In this document: positions 25,931 to 35,117 of the stretch, in pieces | How positions within the stretch are numbered: position 1 is the first letter of the stretch | Layout of the letters: the number at the start of each line of letters is the position of its first letter | Origin: Arthrobacter glacialis | GTDB taxonomy: Bacteria > Actinomycetota > Actinomycetes > Actinomycetales > Micrococcaceae | Direction of reading: 5' to 3' | NCBI RefSeq assembly: GCF_002909445.1 | Contig: NZ_PPXC01000017.1 | Coordinates: 1 to 64,000, forward strand | Length of the DNA stretch: 64,000 nt | Notes under the pieces: model-generated | What the model saw: only the letters and a program-made list of their open reading frames with translations | The model's database searches: none | What the model was told of the DNA's origin: nothing | Position numbers and translations under genes: made by a program

Positions 25931-27598
25931 ATGTGTACGCCCCAAACGCCTGTCAAGGTATCCCGCCGTCAACTGATGGGGGCGGCCGCACTGGTTGCTG
26001 CCGGGCTGGTGGCAGGGTCCACTGTCCACTCAAGCCGCGCCACTGCGGCGGATGGTTTGGACGACCCCCAAGATTTGGCTTGGTTGGTGGGCGATCACCA
26101 CGTCCACACTGTGTACAGCCACGATGCCAAATACCTGCAAAGTCACCTCCTGGACAAGGCTCAAGAGTTCGGCGTTGACGTCATCGCCTTCACCGAACAC
26201 AGCAATTGGGGCCACGCCAACATGGGCGGTGCCCTGAATTCGCAACGCGACATTGCCGCGGCCCGCCTTGCCCGCCCGGGCTTGCTCATCTTCCAAGGCC
26301 TGGAGTGGTACATCCCGGCCGCGGAGCATGCAACCGTCCTGGTGGCTCCGGGACCCAACGAGGCCCGTATCCTGCGCCAGTTCGAGCTGTTGTGGGACGG
26401 CAAGCTCAACGGCTGGGAGAAGCCAGCGCCGGGCTCCAACCAGGCCGCCGAATGGGAGCCCAAGGCCGGTGAGGCCATCAAGTGGCTGGCCGGGCAGAAG
26501 AAGGCAGGGTTCATTGACGACGTCGTGGTGCTGGCAAACCACCCGTCCCGGCTGGGCATTGACTCACCCCATGAGATGCGCGCATGGCGCGATGCGGCTC
26601 CAGAGATTGTGATCGGCATGGAAGGCGCCCCCGGTGCCCAGGCCTCAGCCGTCAGCGCCTTCGCCAACGCGGCCAGCCAGCGTGGCGAGTATGAGAACGC
26701 ACCTAGCGAGTTTTCCTTCAAGGGCTTCCCCGCCGAGGCTTACAAAACCCGCGGAGGTTTCGACTGGGTTACCAGCGTTGTGGGCGGACTCTGGGACTCC
26801 ATGCTGGCCGAGGGCAAGCCCTTTTGGATCACCTCCAACAGCGACAACCACCTCACCGCCAAAGACACCATGCGCATTGGCGACTACCCCACGGGGGACG
26901 GTTGGGACAACGGGGCCTCGTTGAACAACTTCAACCGTGCAGGCCGCCGCCCGGACCCTGTCGAGGCCGGCACACCCCAAAATGGCAGCGACTTTTGGCC
27001 CGGTCAGTTCAGCCGCACCCACATTGGCGCCGACAGTCGGGACTACCTGGAGGTCATGGCTGCCATGCGGGCCGGGCGCATGTGGGTGGACCACGGACAC
27101 CTGATCGATGGACTGGACGTGCGCGTCCGCCCGGTTGGCCACAGCGGCCCCGGCATGGCCATGGGCTCCACACTGAGCGTTGCGCCCGGCACGGATGTGG
27201 AACTCATTATCATCATCAAGGCTGCCAGCAAGGCCAACCCGAACGGCACAGTGCCGCACTTGGCTCACGTTGACATCATCAAGGGCCTGGTCACCGGCCC
27301 GGTTGCCGACAGGGATAATTTCACGGCCCCGAACACCAAGGTTGCCGAACGCATTGACACCTCCGGGCGGACAGGCGAGATCGTATTGAAGCGCACCTTC
27401 GCCAATGTGATCGAGCCTTTCTACCTGCGCCTGCGCGGCAGCGACGGCAAGCGTTCCGGCGTCGGCCCCTTGGGCGCAGATGTTGATCCGCAAGGTCCCA
27501 TCCCGCATGGCGCCGGTGAAGGCGATCCGTGGGCTGACACTTGGTTCTACGCCAACCCGATCTTCATCGACATCAAGGAAAATAGTCCCATAACTTAA
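25931..27598 (+). CDS. Tat-exported PHP-domain metallohydrolase
   Basis: A 555-residue protein. The start at 25931 (MCTPQTPVKVSRRQLMGAAA) gives a twin-arginine signal (SRRQLM, hydrophobic stretch, ATAADG); GAGGAG lies about eleven bases upstream. The PHP fold begins GDHHVHTVYSHD, followed by VDVIAFTEHSNWGHA, and later has ITSNSDNHL, giving the His/Asp set for a two- or three-metal phosphoesterase-like site. Export by Tat fits folding with metal in the cytoplasm. The substrate is unknown. The gene diverges from the LASTG protein and ends in a family B palindrome that starts two bases after its stop codon. Confidence 0.85.
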   Translation: MCTPQTPVKVSRRQLMGAAALVAAGLVAGSTVHSSRATAADGLDDPQDLAWLVGDHHVHTVYSHDAKYLQSHLLDKAQEFGVDVIAFTEHSNWGHANMGGALNSQRDIAAARLARPGLLIFQGLEWYIPAAEHATVLVAPGPNEARILRQFELLWDGKLNGWEKPAPGSNQAAEWEPKAGEAIKWLAGQKKAGFIDDVVVLANHPSRLGIDSPHEMRAWRDAAPEIVIGMEGAPGAQASAVSAFANAASQRGEYENAPSEFSFKGFPAEAYKTRGGFDWVTSVVGGLWDSMLAEGKPFWITSNSDNHLTAKDTMRIGDYPTGDGWDNGASLNNFNRAGRRPDPVEAGTPQNGSDFWPGQFSRTHIGADSRDYLEVMAAMRAGRMWVDHGHLIDGLDVRVRPVGHSGPGMAMGSTLSVAPGTDVELIIIIKAASKANPNGTVPHLAHVDIIKGLVTGPVADRDNFTAPNTKVAERIDTSGRTGEIVLKRTFANVIEPFYLRLRGSDGKRSGVGPLGADVDPQGPIPHGAGEGDPWADTWFYANPIFIDIKENSPIT

Positions 27599-27599
27599 A

Positions 27600-27671
27600 C
27601 AACTGACCCGCAGAAAACGCCGAAAACTCGCGATTTTGACGTGTTTTTCGGCGTTTTTTGCGGGTCAGTTG
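27600..27671. repeat. Intergenic palindrome, family B copy 2
   Basis: The arm CAACTGACCCGCAGAAAACG (27600-27619) and its continuation pair with the segment up to 27671 with one G-T wobble and one bulged T. The sequence CTTAAACAACTGACCCGCAG precedes the arm exactly as in copy 1 at 24.9 kb. It separates the convergent PHP gene and the E2 gene and can terminate both. Confidence 0.9.
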
Positions 27672-27678
27672 CAAAGGA

Positions 27679-29043
27679 CTAGTCCAGGAGCAGCGCCGGC
27701 TCCTCCATGATGGCGGCAACGTCCGCCATGAAACGGGCGGACAGGTCGCCGTCAACCACGCGGTGGTCGAACGATCCACCCAAGGTGGTAATCCAACGCG
27801 GAATGACTTCCCCGTCCAGCACCCACGGCTTTTGCTTGATGGTGCCAAACGCCACGATGGCCACTTCGCCCGGATTGATGATGGGCGTGCCGGTGTCAAT
27901 GCCCAGGGCACCAATGTTGGTGACTGTCAGCGAACCACCCTGCATGTCCGCCGGCTGCGTCTTGCCAGCCCGTGCGGTGGTCGCCAGCGAGTTCAACGCT
28001 ATGGCCAGTTCCTTCAGGGACAGGTTCTGGGCATCCTTGATGTTTGGCACCATGAGCCCTCGCGGGGTTGCTGCGGCAATGCCAAGGTTCATGAAGTGCT
28101 TGATGATGATCTCATCGCCGGTCCAGGTGGCATTCACCGATGGGTTGCGTGCGGCAGCCCAGATGACGGCCTTGGCCAGGATCAGCAACGGCGAAACTTT
28201 GATGCCCTCAAAGTCGCGTGAAACTTTCAGGCGTTTGACGAACTCCATGGTGCGTGAGGCGTCGACGTCCACAAAAATACTCACATGCGGGGCCGAGAAC
28301 GCGCTTTCCACCATGGCCTTGGCCGTCGCCTTGCGCACACCCCTGACCTTGATGCGTTCAATGCGCGGATCGTCGGCCAACCCCGTGCCGGTGGCGGGGG
28401 CCCAGAAGGTGCCGGCCCCGTCCTGTTCTGCTGTCCGCTGGTCTTGGTAGCTGAGCAGGTCCTTTTTGGTCACTTCGCCGCGCAGGCCTGTGGGTGAAAC
28501 GTCCGTCAGGTCGATCCCCAGATCCTTCGCGGCCTTGCGCACCGGCGGCTTGGCCAGCACCCGGTTGGGCCGTGCCGCCACAGGTGTGGGGATGCTCGAC
28601 GCCGGAACCTGGGCAGGAGCCTTCGCTGCGGCAGGCACGGCGGCTGTGACAGAGGTGGCCACAGCGGGAGCCGAGCCAACCCGGGGGCGGCGCTTGACGG
28701 CGTCGGCCTTGGGACCGGAACCAACCAGCGGCTTCATCACCTCGGCTTCGGGCGTCGGGGCGGCAGCGGGGGCAGCAGCGGCCGGAGCGGGCGCCGAAAC
28801 TTCGGAGCCGATGGCGATGATGGGTGTGCCCACATCCACCGTGTCACCCTCGGCAACCATCAACTGGGCCACCACTCCCGCGTAGGGCGAGGGCAGTTCC
28901 ACAATTGACTTGGCTGTTTCAATCTCCACAATCACGTCATTGACGGCAACGACGTCGCCCAGCTTGACCTTCCAGGAGACGATTTCAGCTTCGAGGAGGC
29001 CTTCGCCGACGTCGGGCAGATTGAACAAATTCAGGGTAGACAT
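27679..29043 (-). CDS. bkdC: Branched-chain 2-oxoacid dehydrogenase E2 (dihydrolipoyl acyltransferase)
   Basis: The E2 core of the complex, 454 residues. The lipoyl domain (about 1-80) carries lipoyl-Lys45 in [10 protein letters not shown]. An Ala/Pro linker follows, then the E1/E3-binding domain around [15 protein letters not shown], and the catalytic domain ending with [16 protein letters not shown], whose His and Asp catalyse acyl transfer. There is a single lipoyl domain, usual for branched-chain E2. It is the last gene of bkdA-bkdB-bkdC, with 11 bases between bkdB and bkdC. No E3 gene is present; lipoamide dehydrogenase must be supplied from elsewhere. A pyruvate-specific complex is the alternative reading. 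Confidence 0.92.
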   Translation of the reverse strand: MSTLNLFNLPDVGEGLLEAEIVSWKVKLGDVVAVNDVIVEIETAKSIVELPSPYAGVVAQLMVAEGDTVDVGTPIIAIGSEVSAPAPAAAAPAAAPTPEAEVMKPLVGSGPKADAVKRRPRVGSAPAVATSVTAAVPAAAKAPAQVPASSIPTPVAARPNRVLAKPPVRKAAKDLGIDLTDVSPTGLRGEVTKKDLLSYQDQRTAEQDGAGTFWAPATGTGLADDPRIERIKVRGVRKATAKAMVESAFSAPHVSIFVDVDASRTMEFVKRLKVSRDFEGIKVSPLLILAKAVIWAAARNPSVNATWTGDEIIIKHFMNLGIAAATPRGLMVPNIKDAQNLSLKELAIALNSLATTARAGKTQPADMQGGSLTVTNIGALGIDTGTPIINPGEVAIVAFGTIKQKPWVLDGEVIPRWITTLGGSFDHRVVDGDLSARFMADVAAIMEEPALLLD

Positions 29044-29054
29044 GGTGGGCCTTC

Positions 29055-30029
29055 CTAGTATGCGAAGGCGCGGTCCAACGCCTCCAGCATGCGGTCAATG
29101 TCCGGCAGGTAGTGCTCTTCAACACGGGCCACGGGGTAAGGCATGTGGAAGCCGCCCACCCGAATGGCCGGGGATTCCATGGAGTAGAAGCAGCGTTCGC
29201 TGATGCGGGAGGAAATTTCGCCGCCGATGCCACCAAAGGTGGGGGCTTCGTGCGCAACAACCAGGCGCCCGGTCTTGTTCACCGATGCCTCAACCGTGTC
29301 AAAGTCAATGGGCGAAATGGAGCGCAGGTCAATGACCTCAACGCTGTGCCCGTCCTCGGCCGCAGCGCTGGCGGCTGCCAGGGCCACCGGAACCAGCGGA
29401 CCGTAAACCACCAACGTGGCGTCAGTTCCTTCACGCAGCACATGGGCCTTGAAGGGGTCCCCCGGGGAGTTCTCGGTGTCCACTTCACCCTTGAGCCAGT
29501 AGCGTCGCTTGGGTTCAAAAACAATCACCGGATCCTTGCACTCAACGGCCTGTTGGATCATCCAGTAGGCGTCATTGGCGTTGGACGGGGTGATGATGCG
29601 CAGGCCAGGCGTGTGGGCAAACAGCGCTTCAGGCGATTCGGAGTGGTGCTCAATGGAACCGATGCCGCCACCATAGGGAATCCTGATGACAACGGGTGCG
29701 CTGAGCTGCCCGTCGGAGCGGGTGTGAATCTTGGCCAGCTGCGTGGTGATCTGGTTGAAGGCCGGGAAAACAAAACCGTCAAACTGGATCTCGCAGATGG
29801 GCCTGTGCCCGCGCAGGGCCATGCCGATGGCTGTTCCCACAATGCCGGATTCGGCCAGCGGCGTGTCCATGACCCGGTGCCCGCCGAATTCCTTCTTCAG
29901 GCCTTCTGTGACACGGTAAACGCCGCCGAGCGAGCCAATGTCCTCCCCCATGAGGAAACTTTTGGGGTCCTTGGCCAGTGTGGCGCGCAAGCCCTCATTG
30001 ATGGCCTTGGCAATAGTCATTGTGCTCAT
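29055..30029 (-). CDS. bkdB: Branched-chain 2-oxoacid dehydrogenase E1 beta subunit
   Basis: A transketolase-like beta subunit of 324 residues that completes the ThDP site with E1 alpha. Recognisable blocks include [38 protein letters not shown], and the C-terminal transketolase domain with [15 protein letters not shown]. The ATG overlaps the bkdA stop (ATGA), so the alpha and beta subunits are translationally coupled. Confidence 0.93.
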   Translation of the reverse strand: MSTMTIAKAINEGLRATLAKDPKSFLMGEDIGSLGGVYRVTEGLKKEFGGHRVMDTPLAESGIVGTAIGMALRGHRPICEIQFDGFVFPAFNQITTQLAKIHTRSDGQLSAPVVIRIPYGGGIGSIEHHSESPEALFAHTPGLRIITPSNANDAYWMIQQAVECKDPVIVFEPKRRYWLKGEVDTENSPGDPFKAHVLREGTDATLVVYGPLVPVALAAASAAAEDGHSVEVIDLRSISPIDFDTVEASVNKTGRLVVAHEAPTFGGIGGEISSRISERCFYSMESPAIRVGGFHMPYPVARVEEHYLPDIDRMLEALDRAFAY

Positions 30030-31210
30030 GCTGCACCACCCTGCGTTCCGGAAATCTGTGTTTCGGCATCGCTAAATGACGCCTCATAATTCTCAAACCA
30101 TGCCAATTCCTCGGCCACCAAGGGGTGCGCCTGGGCGTAGACAGTGGCAAACTTTTGGCGAATGTCCGCGCCACCCAAGGCCAGCGTGGCCTTGCGAACA
30201 TGGGCAGCGAGCTCGTCGCCGTCGTTCTTCAAGCCTTCAAAGAACTCGTCGTCGGCCAAGCCTTCGGCACGCAGGTACGCTTCCAGGCGCGCCAGCGGAT
30301 CCTTGGTCTTCCACAGCTCCTCTTCGGCCAGCAAGCGGTACTTGGTGGGGTCATCGGCAGTCGTGTGGGCACCCACACGGTAGGTGGACGCCTCGATCAA
30401 GACGGGGCCGTGGCCGTTGCGGGCGTGGTCCAGGGCCCATTGGGTGGCTGCGTAAACGGCCAGAACGTCATTGCCATCCACCCGGATACCGGGAATCCCG
30501 TACCCGCCGGCGCGGTTGACCAAGGGAATCTTGGACTGAACCTCGAAGGGAACCGAGATGGCCCAGTTGTTGTTCTGGCAGAAGAAAACAACCGGGGCGT
30601 TGTATGAGGCGGCGAAAACCATTGACTCATGGACATCACCCTCGCTGCTGGCTCCGTCACCAAAGTAGGCTACGACGGCGGCAGCCTCAGTGGAGGGGTC
30701 GGCGGCGCGGTCACGCTGGATGCCCATAGCGTAGCCAACAGCATGCAGGGTCTGGGCAGCGAGCACCAGCGTGTACAGGTGGAAGTTGGTCTCGCGGGGA
30801 TCCCAGCCACCGTTGGAGATGCCGCGGAACAGCTTGAGCAGGTCAGCCAAATCCAGGCCGCGAGTCAGGGCAACACCGTGTTCGCGGTAGGTGGGGAAAG
30901 CGTAGTCGGCCTTGTTCATGGCCCGCCCCGATCCAATTTGGGCAGCTTCTTGGCCCACCATGGGCACCCACAGAGCCAGTTCACCCTGGCGCTGCAGGGC
31001 AGTGGCTTCGGTGTCAAAGCGTCGCACAAGTGCCATGTCTGCATAGAAGCCGCGCAGGGTTTCCTGGCTCAGCTCCTGGATGTAGGGGCTGAAGGTGCTG
31101 TCCTGGTGGATTGCTCCATCCTCGTCGAGGAGCTGGAGCGCCTCGTCGGGGCCCACTTCATTGCTCCGCAATACTCCTGCGGAGTCTCCTGTTTGCTGGG
31201 CGGCGCCCAT
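30026..31210 (-). CDS. bkdA: Branched-chain 2-oxoacid dehydrogenase E1 alpha subunit
   Basis: The ThDP-dependent decarboxylase subunit, 394 residues. The start at 31210 has GAGGAG six bases upstream; the longer frame is discarded. The ThDP motif begins YFGDGASSEGDVHE and ends at QNNNWA, and WVPMVGQEAAQIG is typical of branched-chain E1 alpha. It heads the operon. The AT-rich region upstream holds a nested palindrome that probably binds the local regulator. The complex oxidises Val/Leu/Ile-derived 2-oxoacids and feeds branched fatty acid synthesis in actinobacteria. Confidence 0.93.
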   Translation of the reverse strand: MGAAQQTGDSAGVLRSNEVGPDEALQLLDEDGAIHQDSTFSPYIQELSQETLRGFYADMALVRRFDTEATALQRQGELALWVPMVGQEAAQIGSGRAMNKADYAFPTYREHGVALTRGLDLADLLKLFRGISNGGWDPRETNFHLYTLVLAAQTLHAVGYAMGIQRDRAADPSTEAAAVVAYFGDGASSEGDVHESMVFAASYNAPVVFFCQNNNWAISVPFEVQSKIPLVNRAGGYGIPGIRVDGNDVLAVYAATQWALDHARNGHGPVLIEASTYRVGAHTTADDPTKYRLLAEEELWKTKDPLARLEAYLRAEGLADDEFFEGLKNDGDELAAHVRKATLALGGADIRQKFATVYAQAHPLVAEELAWFENYEASFSDAETQISGTQGGAA

Positions 31211-31273
31211 GCTGTCTCCTCGTCTGCCGAATCTCAGGGGCACATTGCTCCCTGTTTCGACTCGTTGGGGTTG

Positions 31274-31315
31274 ATATATGCCCGTTCGGGAATGCATTCC
31301 GTCGTGTGCATATAT
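31274..31315. promoter_or_regulatory. Nested palindromic operator candidate upstream of bkdA
   Basis: The perfect 12-mer GGAATGCATTCC (31289-31300) is flanked by ATATATGC (31274-31281) and GCATATAT (31308-31315). These outer arms are exactly complementary and share the same centre (31294.5). The sequence lies 64-105 bases before the bkdA start, in an AT-rich promoter region that stands out from its surroundings. Confidence 0.68.
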
Positions 31316-31375
31316 ATACGTTTTCGATTTACAACTGTATCCGTAGAGCCTGACAAATGGTGCCTTTGTTAACCG

Positions 31376-32497
31376 CTAGGAACGCCGTGGCTCTTTTGTA
31401 TAGGACGCACAGATTTCCAAGAAACGGGTGTTGGCCTCAGCCTCGCCGATACTGACCCGGACCCCCTCGTCACCGAATGCGCGCAGGGATAGTGCATGGC
31501 TTTGGGCCAACGCCGCAAACTCTTGGGTATTGGCCCCCAACGCCAGCCAGACGAAGTTGCCTTGAGCATCTGGAATATCCCAGCCCAAGGCTGCCAGGCC
31601 GGCAACCACACGTGAACGCTCGTCCACGAGGCTTTGTACTCTTTCTACAACTTCGCTGTAATGCTCCAAGGATGCGACGGCGGCCTGCTCGGCAATGCCG
31701 GAAACGGCGAAGGGCGTGGCAGCGGCCCTCAGGTACTGGGTGATCTCCGGCGTGGAGACGGAGTATCCAACACGTAGACCGGCGAGCCCATGCGCTTTGG
31801 AGAACGTTCGCAGCACCACCACGTTGGGGTAGTTCCGGTAGATCGCCACACCGTCAACGGCGTCGCCGGCGCGGACAAATTCTTGGTACGCCTCGTCGAT
31901 AACCACCACCACATTGCTGGGGATCTGGCGGATGAAGTCTTCCGTCTCCTGCGAGCGCAGCACGGTTCCAGTGGGGTTGTTCGGCGTGCACAGCAGCACC
32001 ACTTTGGTGCGTTCTGTGACCGCAGCAGCCATGGCGGGCAGATCATGGCTGCCGTCGGCGCGAACGGGCACCTGGACGCTCTTCGCACCGGCCAGGCCCA
32101 CACAGATCGGGTAGGCCTCAAAGGACCGCCACGCATAGACAACCTCGTCGGCAGTGCCGTCCTCGTTCTGGCCAGCAAAGGCGGCCAGAATCTGATTCAA
32201 TGCCCCGAGGCTGCCGCCGCCAGTGACAATGTCATCGGGCGGGACGCCCAGAAAGGTGCCCAGGGCATTGCGCAGCAATGTGCAGCTGGGGTCGGGATAA
32301 CGGTGCACATCAACGCTGTTGCGCAGAATTTCCATCACAGCCGGGACCGGACCCAACGGATTCTCGTTGGAGGACAGCTTGAAGCTTTCAAGTCCAGCTA
32401 CGCCTTCGGGCGGTTTTCCTGCAGCATATTTGGGCAGGCGGCCTACGACGGGGCGGGGCTGGACACCGTGGGTGTGGGTGCTGTTTGTCTCGGTCAT
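31376..32497 (-). CDS. HisC-like aminotransferase (histidinol-phosphate or aromatic amino acid)
   Basis: A PLP enzyme of 373 residues in the HisC/Pat family. SSNENPLGP at the N-terminus, TPNNPTGTV, VIDEAYQEFV and the PLP-Lys motif RTFSKAHGLAGLRVG are all clear. Histidine-operon neighbours are absent, so this may be the aromatic aminotransferase (Pat) common in actinobacteria rather than the biosynthetic HisC; sequence reading cannot separate them. It lies upstream of bkdA on the same strand, with 165 bases between that hold the bkd promoter. Confidence 0.87.
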   Translation of the reverse strand: MTETNSTHTHGVQPRPVVGRLPKYAAGKPPEGVAGLESFKLSSNENPLGPVPAVMEILRNSVDVHRYPDPSCTLLRNALGTFLGVPPDDIVTGGGSLGALNQILAAFAGQNEDGTADEVVYAWRSFEAYPICVGLAGAKSVQVPVRADGSHDLPAMAAAVTERTKVVLLCTPNNPTGTVLRSQETEDFIRQIPSNVVVVIDEAYQEFVRAGDAVDGVAIYRNYPNVVVLRTFSKAHGLAGLRVGYSVSTPEITQYLRAAATPFAVSGIAEQAAVASLEHYSEVVERVQSLVDERSRVVAGLAALGWDIPDAQGNFVWLALGANTQEFAALAQSHALSLRAFGDEGVRVSIGEAEANTRFLEICASYTKEPRRS

Positions 32498-32563
32498 GCC
32501 CCAAGCCTAGTTGAGGTCCCGGCGTCCCTACGGTTACGCCGGGACCTGTGGAACCATAGGGCT

Positions 32564-32968
32564 ATGAGAAACTTCCTCGTTCAAGTAGGTATCAATGCTG
32601 TGGCGCTGTGGATTGCCAGTTGGATTCTGCCCGGCATGAATATTGCCGCCAGCGCGGCCACGGGAATCGATGCCACCCTCGGCACCGTCTTGGCATATTT
32701 GTTTGTTGGCCTGATATTTGGCTTGGTCAATGCGCTGGTCAAGCCCATTGTGAAGCTGCTGTCGCTGCCCGTGACCATCTTGACCCTGGGGCTGTTCACC
32801 ATTGTGATCAACGCGGCCATGCTGTGGCTGACCTCATGGTTGAGCAGCTACTCGCCCGTACAATTCACGATTGACGAATTCTTCTGGACAGCCATTTTGG
32901 CCGCCCTGATCATCAGCTTTATCTCCATGCTGGCGGGAGGCTTGACCCGGTCCGCCGACAGGGTCTGA
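32564..32968 (+). CDS. Phage-holin-family-4 (YvlD-like) small membrane protein
   Basis: A 134-residue protein with four hydrophobic segments. The pattern NALVKPIVKLLSLPVTILTL followed by GLFTIVINAAMLWL is diagnostic of the PF04020 holin-4 superfamily, a chromosomal family not tied to phages. The start at 32564 was chosen as the first Met of the family-like region; a longer in-frame extension runs antisense through hisC and is discarded. Its function is unknown. Confidence 0.85.
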   Translation: MRNFLVQVGINAVALWIASWILPGMNIAASAATGIDATLGTVLAYLFVGLIFGLVNALVKPIVKLLSLPVTILTLGLFTIVINAAMLWLTSWLSSYSPVQFTIDEFFWTAILAALIISFISMLAGGLTRSADRV

Positions 32969-32978
32969 GCCAGCCTTT

Positions 32979-34562
32979 TCACCGGGAACCCGGCGAGTAG
33001 TCAGCTCCCTTCTCTGGTTGTTTGGCGGCTTTGCTTGCGCGTGTTCCCTGCGGGGCAGAGTTGTTGGAGTTGTTAACGTCCCGGCCTTGATAGACGGTCT
33101 TGACTCCGTGGATGGTGGCCCCGGCCCCGATTCCCACTCCCAGGAAGACGCCCAACCGTTCCCTCATGGCCACAACGGACGGGTCGCTGCTCGAATCCAG
33201 GGCCGCAGCGTCCTGCAGATAATTCGTCACGGAGTGCGCCTGCGCCATCACAGCGCCTGGGGCCTGGCCTTCCATGGTGCCGGGCCGGTGGGATGTCACG
33301 GTGACCCAGTTCGCCGCAGCTGGCGGAGCACCGAAATCTGCGGCGGTGACAATGTCATGCTCGTTTTGCAGGTCCAGCACAGCAATACCGGGTGGAACGT
33401 GCTGGTTTCTGGCGGGGGCACCGGCAATGACCACCATCGTGACGTTGACGTCACCAAGAAATGCCGGGCTAGCGGCGGCTGCCGCCGCATGGATGCCGCC
33501 GCCGCTGTGCCCCGAAATCAGTACTTCCTGCTCAGTGCTGGCACCGGCTGCCTGCAGGGCTGTCCGGATAAGTTCCTGCACCACAATTTGCTCCTGCTCA
33601 AACCGCTGGTGTGCGGCCGCCGTAAGCGCCTCCATATTGCCTTCCATGTCAAAGGGGTTGGAGCTGTCTACGGTTGACCAGTCTTCGGTGCCGGGCAGGT
33701 GGACCACCCACGCAATGGTTCCATCGGGGCGGAGAATCTCCACCACTGAAATGGAACCGGGCGGGTACCCATAGGCATCGCTGCTGCCCGCCAGCATGCC
33801 GTGGATGCCGGCCTTCATTTCAACTGGCTCGCCCAGAGTTGGGGAGGCCGCACCCCGGCCGGTTGGGATCCCGGCCGGGCGCCACTCTTGGACCGGAACC
33901 TGACGGACCTCGAGGCGTCCAGGGATTGCCAGGCCCGTGGCGTCAAAGAGTTTTCGCAGGGCAAACGCTGGCGCACCACCAGCGTTCCGGCCATCCTGTT
34001 GGCGCAGCTGCGCCAACAGATAAGGCACCGCCATGCCAGGGCCCAACAAACCTGCAAGGTAGGCCGATCCGTCGTTGAGGAATTTCTCCGAGGCATCGCG
34101 TATCCCGTGTTTGTTGCCGTGTTGGACCTTCCCGGCAGCGTCGAAGGCGACCTTCCAGGGCGCGAGCGAACCCAGCCCCCACGTGGCCAGGCCGTCCCGC
34201 AGCGCAGCAAGCCTGCCCAGCTGGGCCGACAAGCCAGCGTTGCGGGCTTCGGTGGCGGCGTAGTTCGCGCCTGCTTGGGTGGCTTTCGAGGCAAGCTCGA
34301 CTGTGTCTGCCTGCGCCCTGCGAAAAGACCACAGCGCTGCACGCATGGCATCCAACGCCGCATAAGGGTAGGGCGCCGTGCCGGATGAGACCTGGCACAG
34401 CCACAGCCACTCCCCTTCCAAACGATCAGCCAGGGGCTCCATGAGCTGCGCCAAGCGGCCAAGGTTCGTCCCTGCTTCGGAGATCTCCGCCAGTGTGTAG
34501 CTGATGGAACCGGCCCCACCGTCAATGGAAAACGTTGTTCTGGTTTCGTCATGATTCGCCAT
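32979..34562 (-). CDS. Lipase-like alpha/beta hydrolase with helical WXG-like N-terminus
   Basis: A 527-residue protein. The C-terminal half has a lipase-3-like or PE-PPE-like alpha/beta fold with nucleophile elbow GHSGGG, a preceding WVVHLPGTEDW strand, and IAVLDLQNEHDIV, which could supply the acid. The N-terminal 200 residues are helical, with W-L-W-L near residue 40 and many Ala, like ESX-type substrate domains. The start at 34562 was preferred to 34571 because AGGA then lies seven bases upstream. It follows the 124-residue WXG-like gene by 43 bases. A secreted or interbacterial lipase is a hypothesis. There is no signal peptide, and no type VII secretion genes are in view. Confidence 0.7.
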   Translation of the reverse strand: MANHDETRTTFSIDGGAGSISYTLAEISEAGTNLGRLAQLMEPLADRLEGEWLWLCQVSSGTAPYPYAALDAMRAALWSFRRAQADTVELASKATQAGANYAATEARNAGLSAQLGRLAALRDGLATWGLGSLAPWKVAFDAAGKVQHGNKHGIRDASEKFLNDGSAYLAGLLGPGMAVPYLLAQLRQQDGRNAGGAPAFALRKLFDATGLAIPGRLEVRQVPVQEWRPAGIPTGRGAASPTLGEPVEMKAGIHGMLAGSSDAYGYPPGSISVVEILRPDGTIAWVVHLPGTEDWSTVDSSNPFDMEGNMEALTAAAHQRFEQEQIVVQELIRTALQAAGASTEQEVLISGHSGGGIHAAAAAASPAFLGDVNVTMVVIAGAPARNQHVPPGIAVLDLQNEHDIVTAADFGAPPAAANWVTVTSHRPGTMEGQAPGAVMAQAHSVTNYLQDAAALDSSSDPSVVAMRERLGVFLGVGIGAGATIHGVKTVYQGRDVNNSNNSAPQGTRASKAAKQPEKGADYSPGSR

Positions 34563-34605
34563 GGCGCACATCCTGCTCTCTCGCTTGCCGCCGGAGCTGT
34601 TTCCC

Positions 34606-34980
34606 TTAGCGCCATGGCCATGCCATTCCGAAGCCCTGCATTCCTGGGCTCGGCACACCCATGCCTGGACCATCACCGGGCCTGGGCGGAACGGCTGGCA
34701 AGGAGAGGGCGTAGCTTCCCAATGACGCCACTGCTGCAGTCACGTCCCGCGCCACCGCCGACAAGGCCAGATTGCGATCCGCGAGGGAATCGCGGAACGC
34801 AGCGGCCGCGGGCGAGCGCCAATCCATGGCGTTGAGTCGGCCAAGCTGCAACCGCAAACCCTCCAACTCCCCGGCTATGCCTGCCAGCCGCTGCGCCACC
34901 GCAGACACCGCCTCAGCAGAGGGACCACCCCGTGCGGCTCCCCCACTGAGACCCGAAAGGGCAGTCATTGGATAGCTCAT
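34606..34980 (-). CDS. WXG100-like small helical protein
   Basis: A 124-residue protein started at 34980, where AGGAGGG lies four bases before the ATG. It has a long Ala-rich helix, a turn at LNAMDWRSPAAAAFRDSL, and a second helix. This is the helix-W-x-(G/S)-helix plan of WXG100 and related type VII secretion proteins, with Ser in place of Gly, followed by a Gly/Pro/Met-rich tail. The gene is directly upstream of the lipase-like gene on the same strand, so the two may form a carrier-effector pair. The family assignment is tentative. Confidence 0.6.
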   Translation of the reverse strand: MSYPMTALSGLSGGAARGGPSAEAVSAVAQRLAGIAGELEGLRLQLGRLNAMDWRSPAAAAFRDSLADRNLALSAVARDVTAAVASLGSYALSLPAVPPRPGDGPGMGVPSPGMQGFGMAWPWR

Positions 34981-35117
34981 GGACCCTCCTGAAAAGACCG
35001 ATACCTCCACGGTAGGGGCGCCCATTGCGCGGCGCTACGGCCCTTCATGGAATTGTGGATAGTTCCAACGTCGGCACCGGCTGTGGAGGAATTGGCTGTT
35101 CATGAAAGAATTAGGCC

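Noticed and set aside
31790-32563. Extended start of the holin-family protein
   Set aside because: The first 258 codons are antisense to the hisC-like gene; only the last 134 residues have family features.
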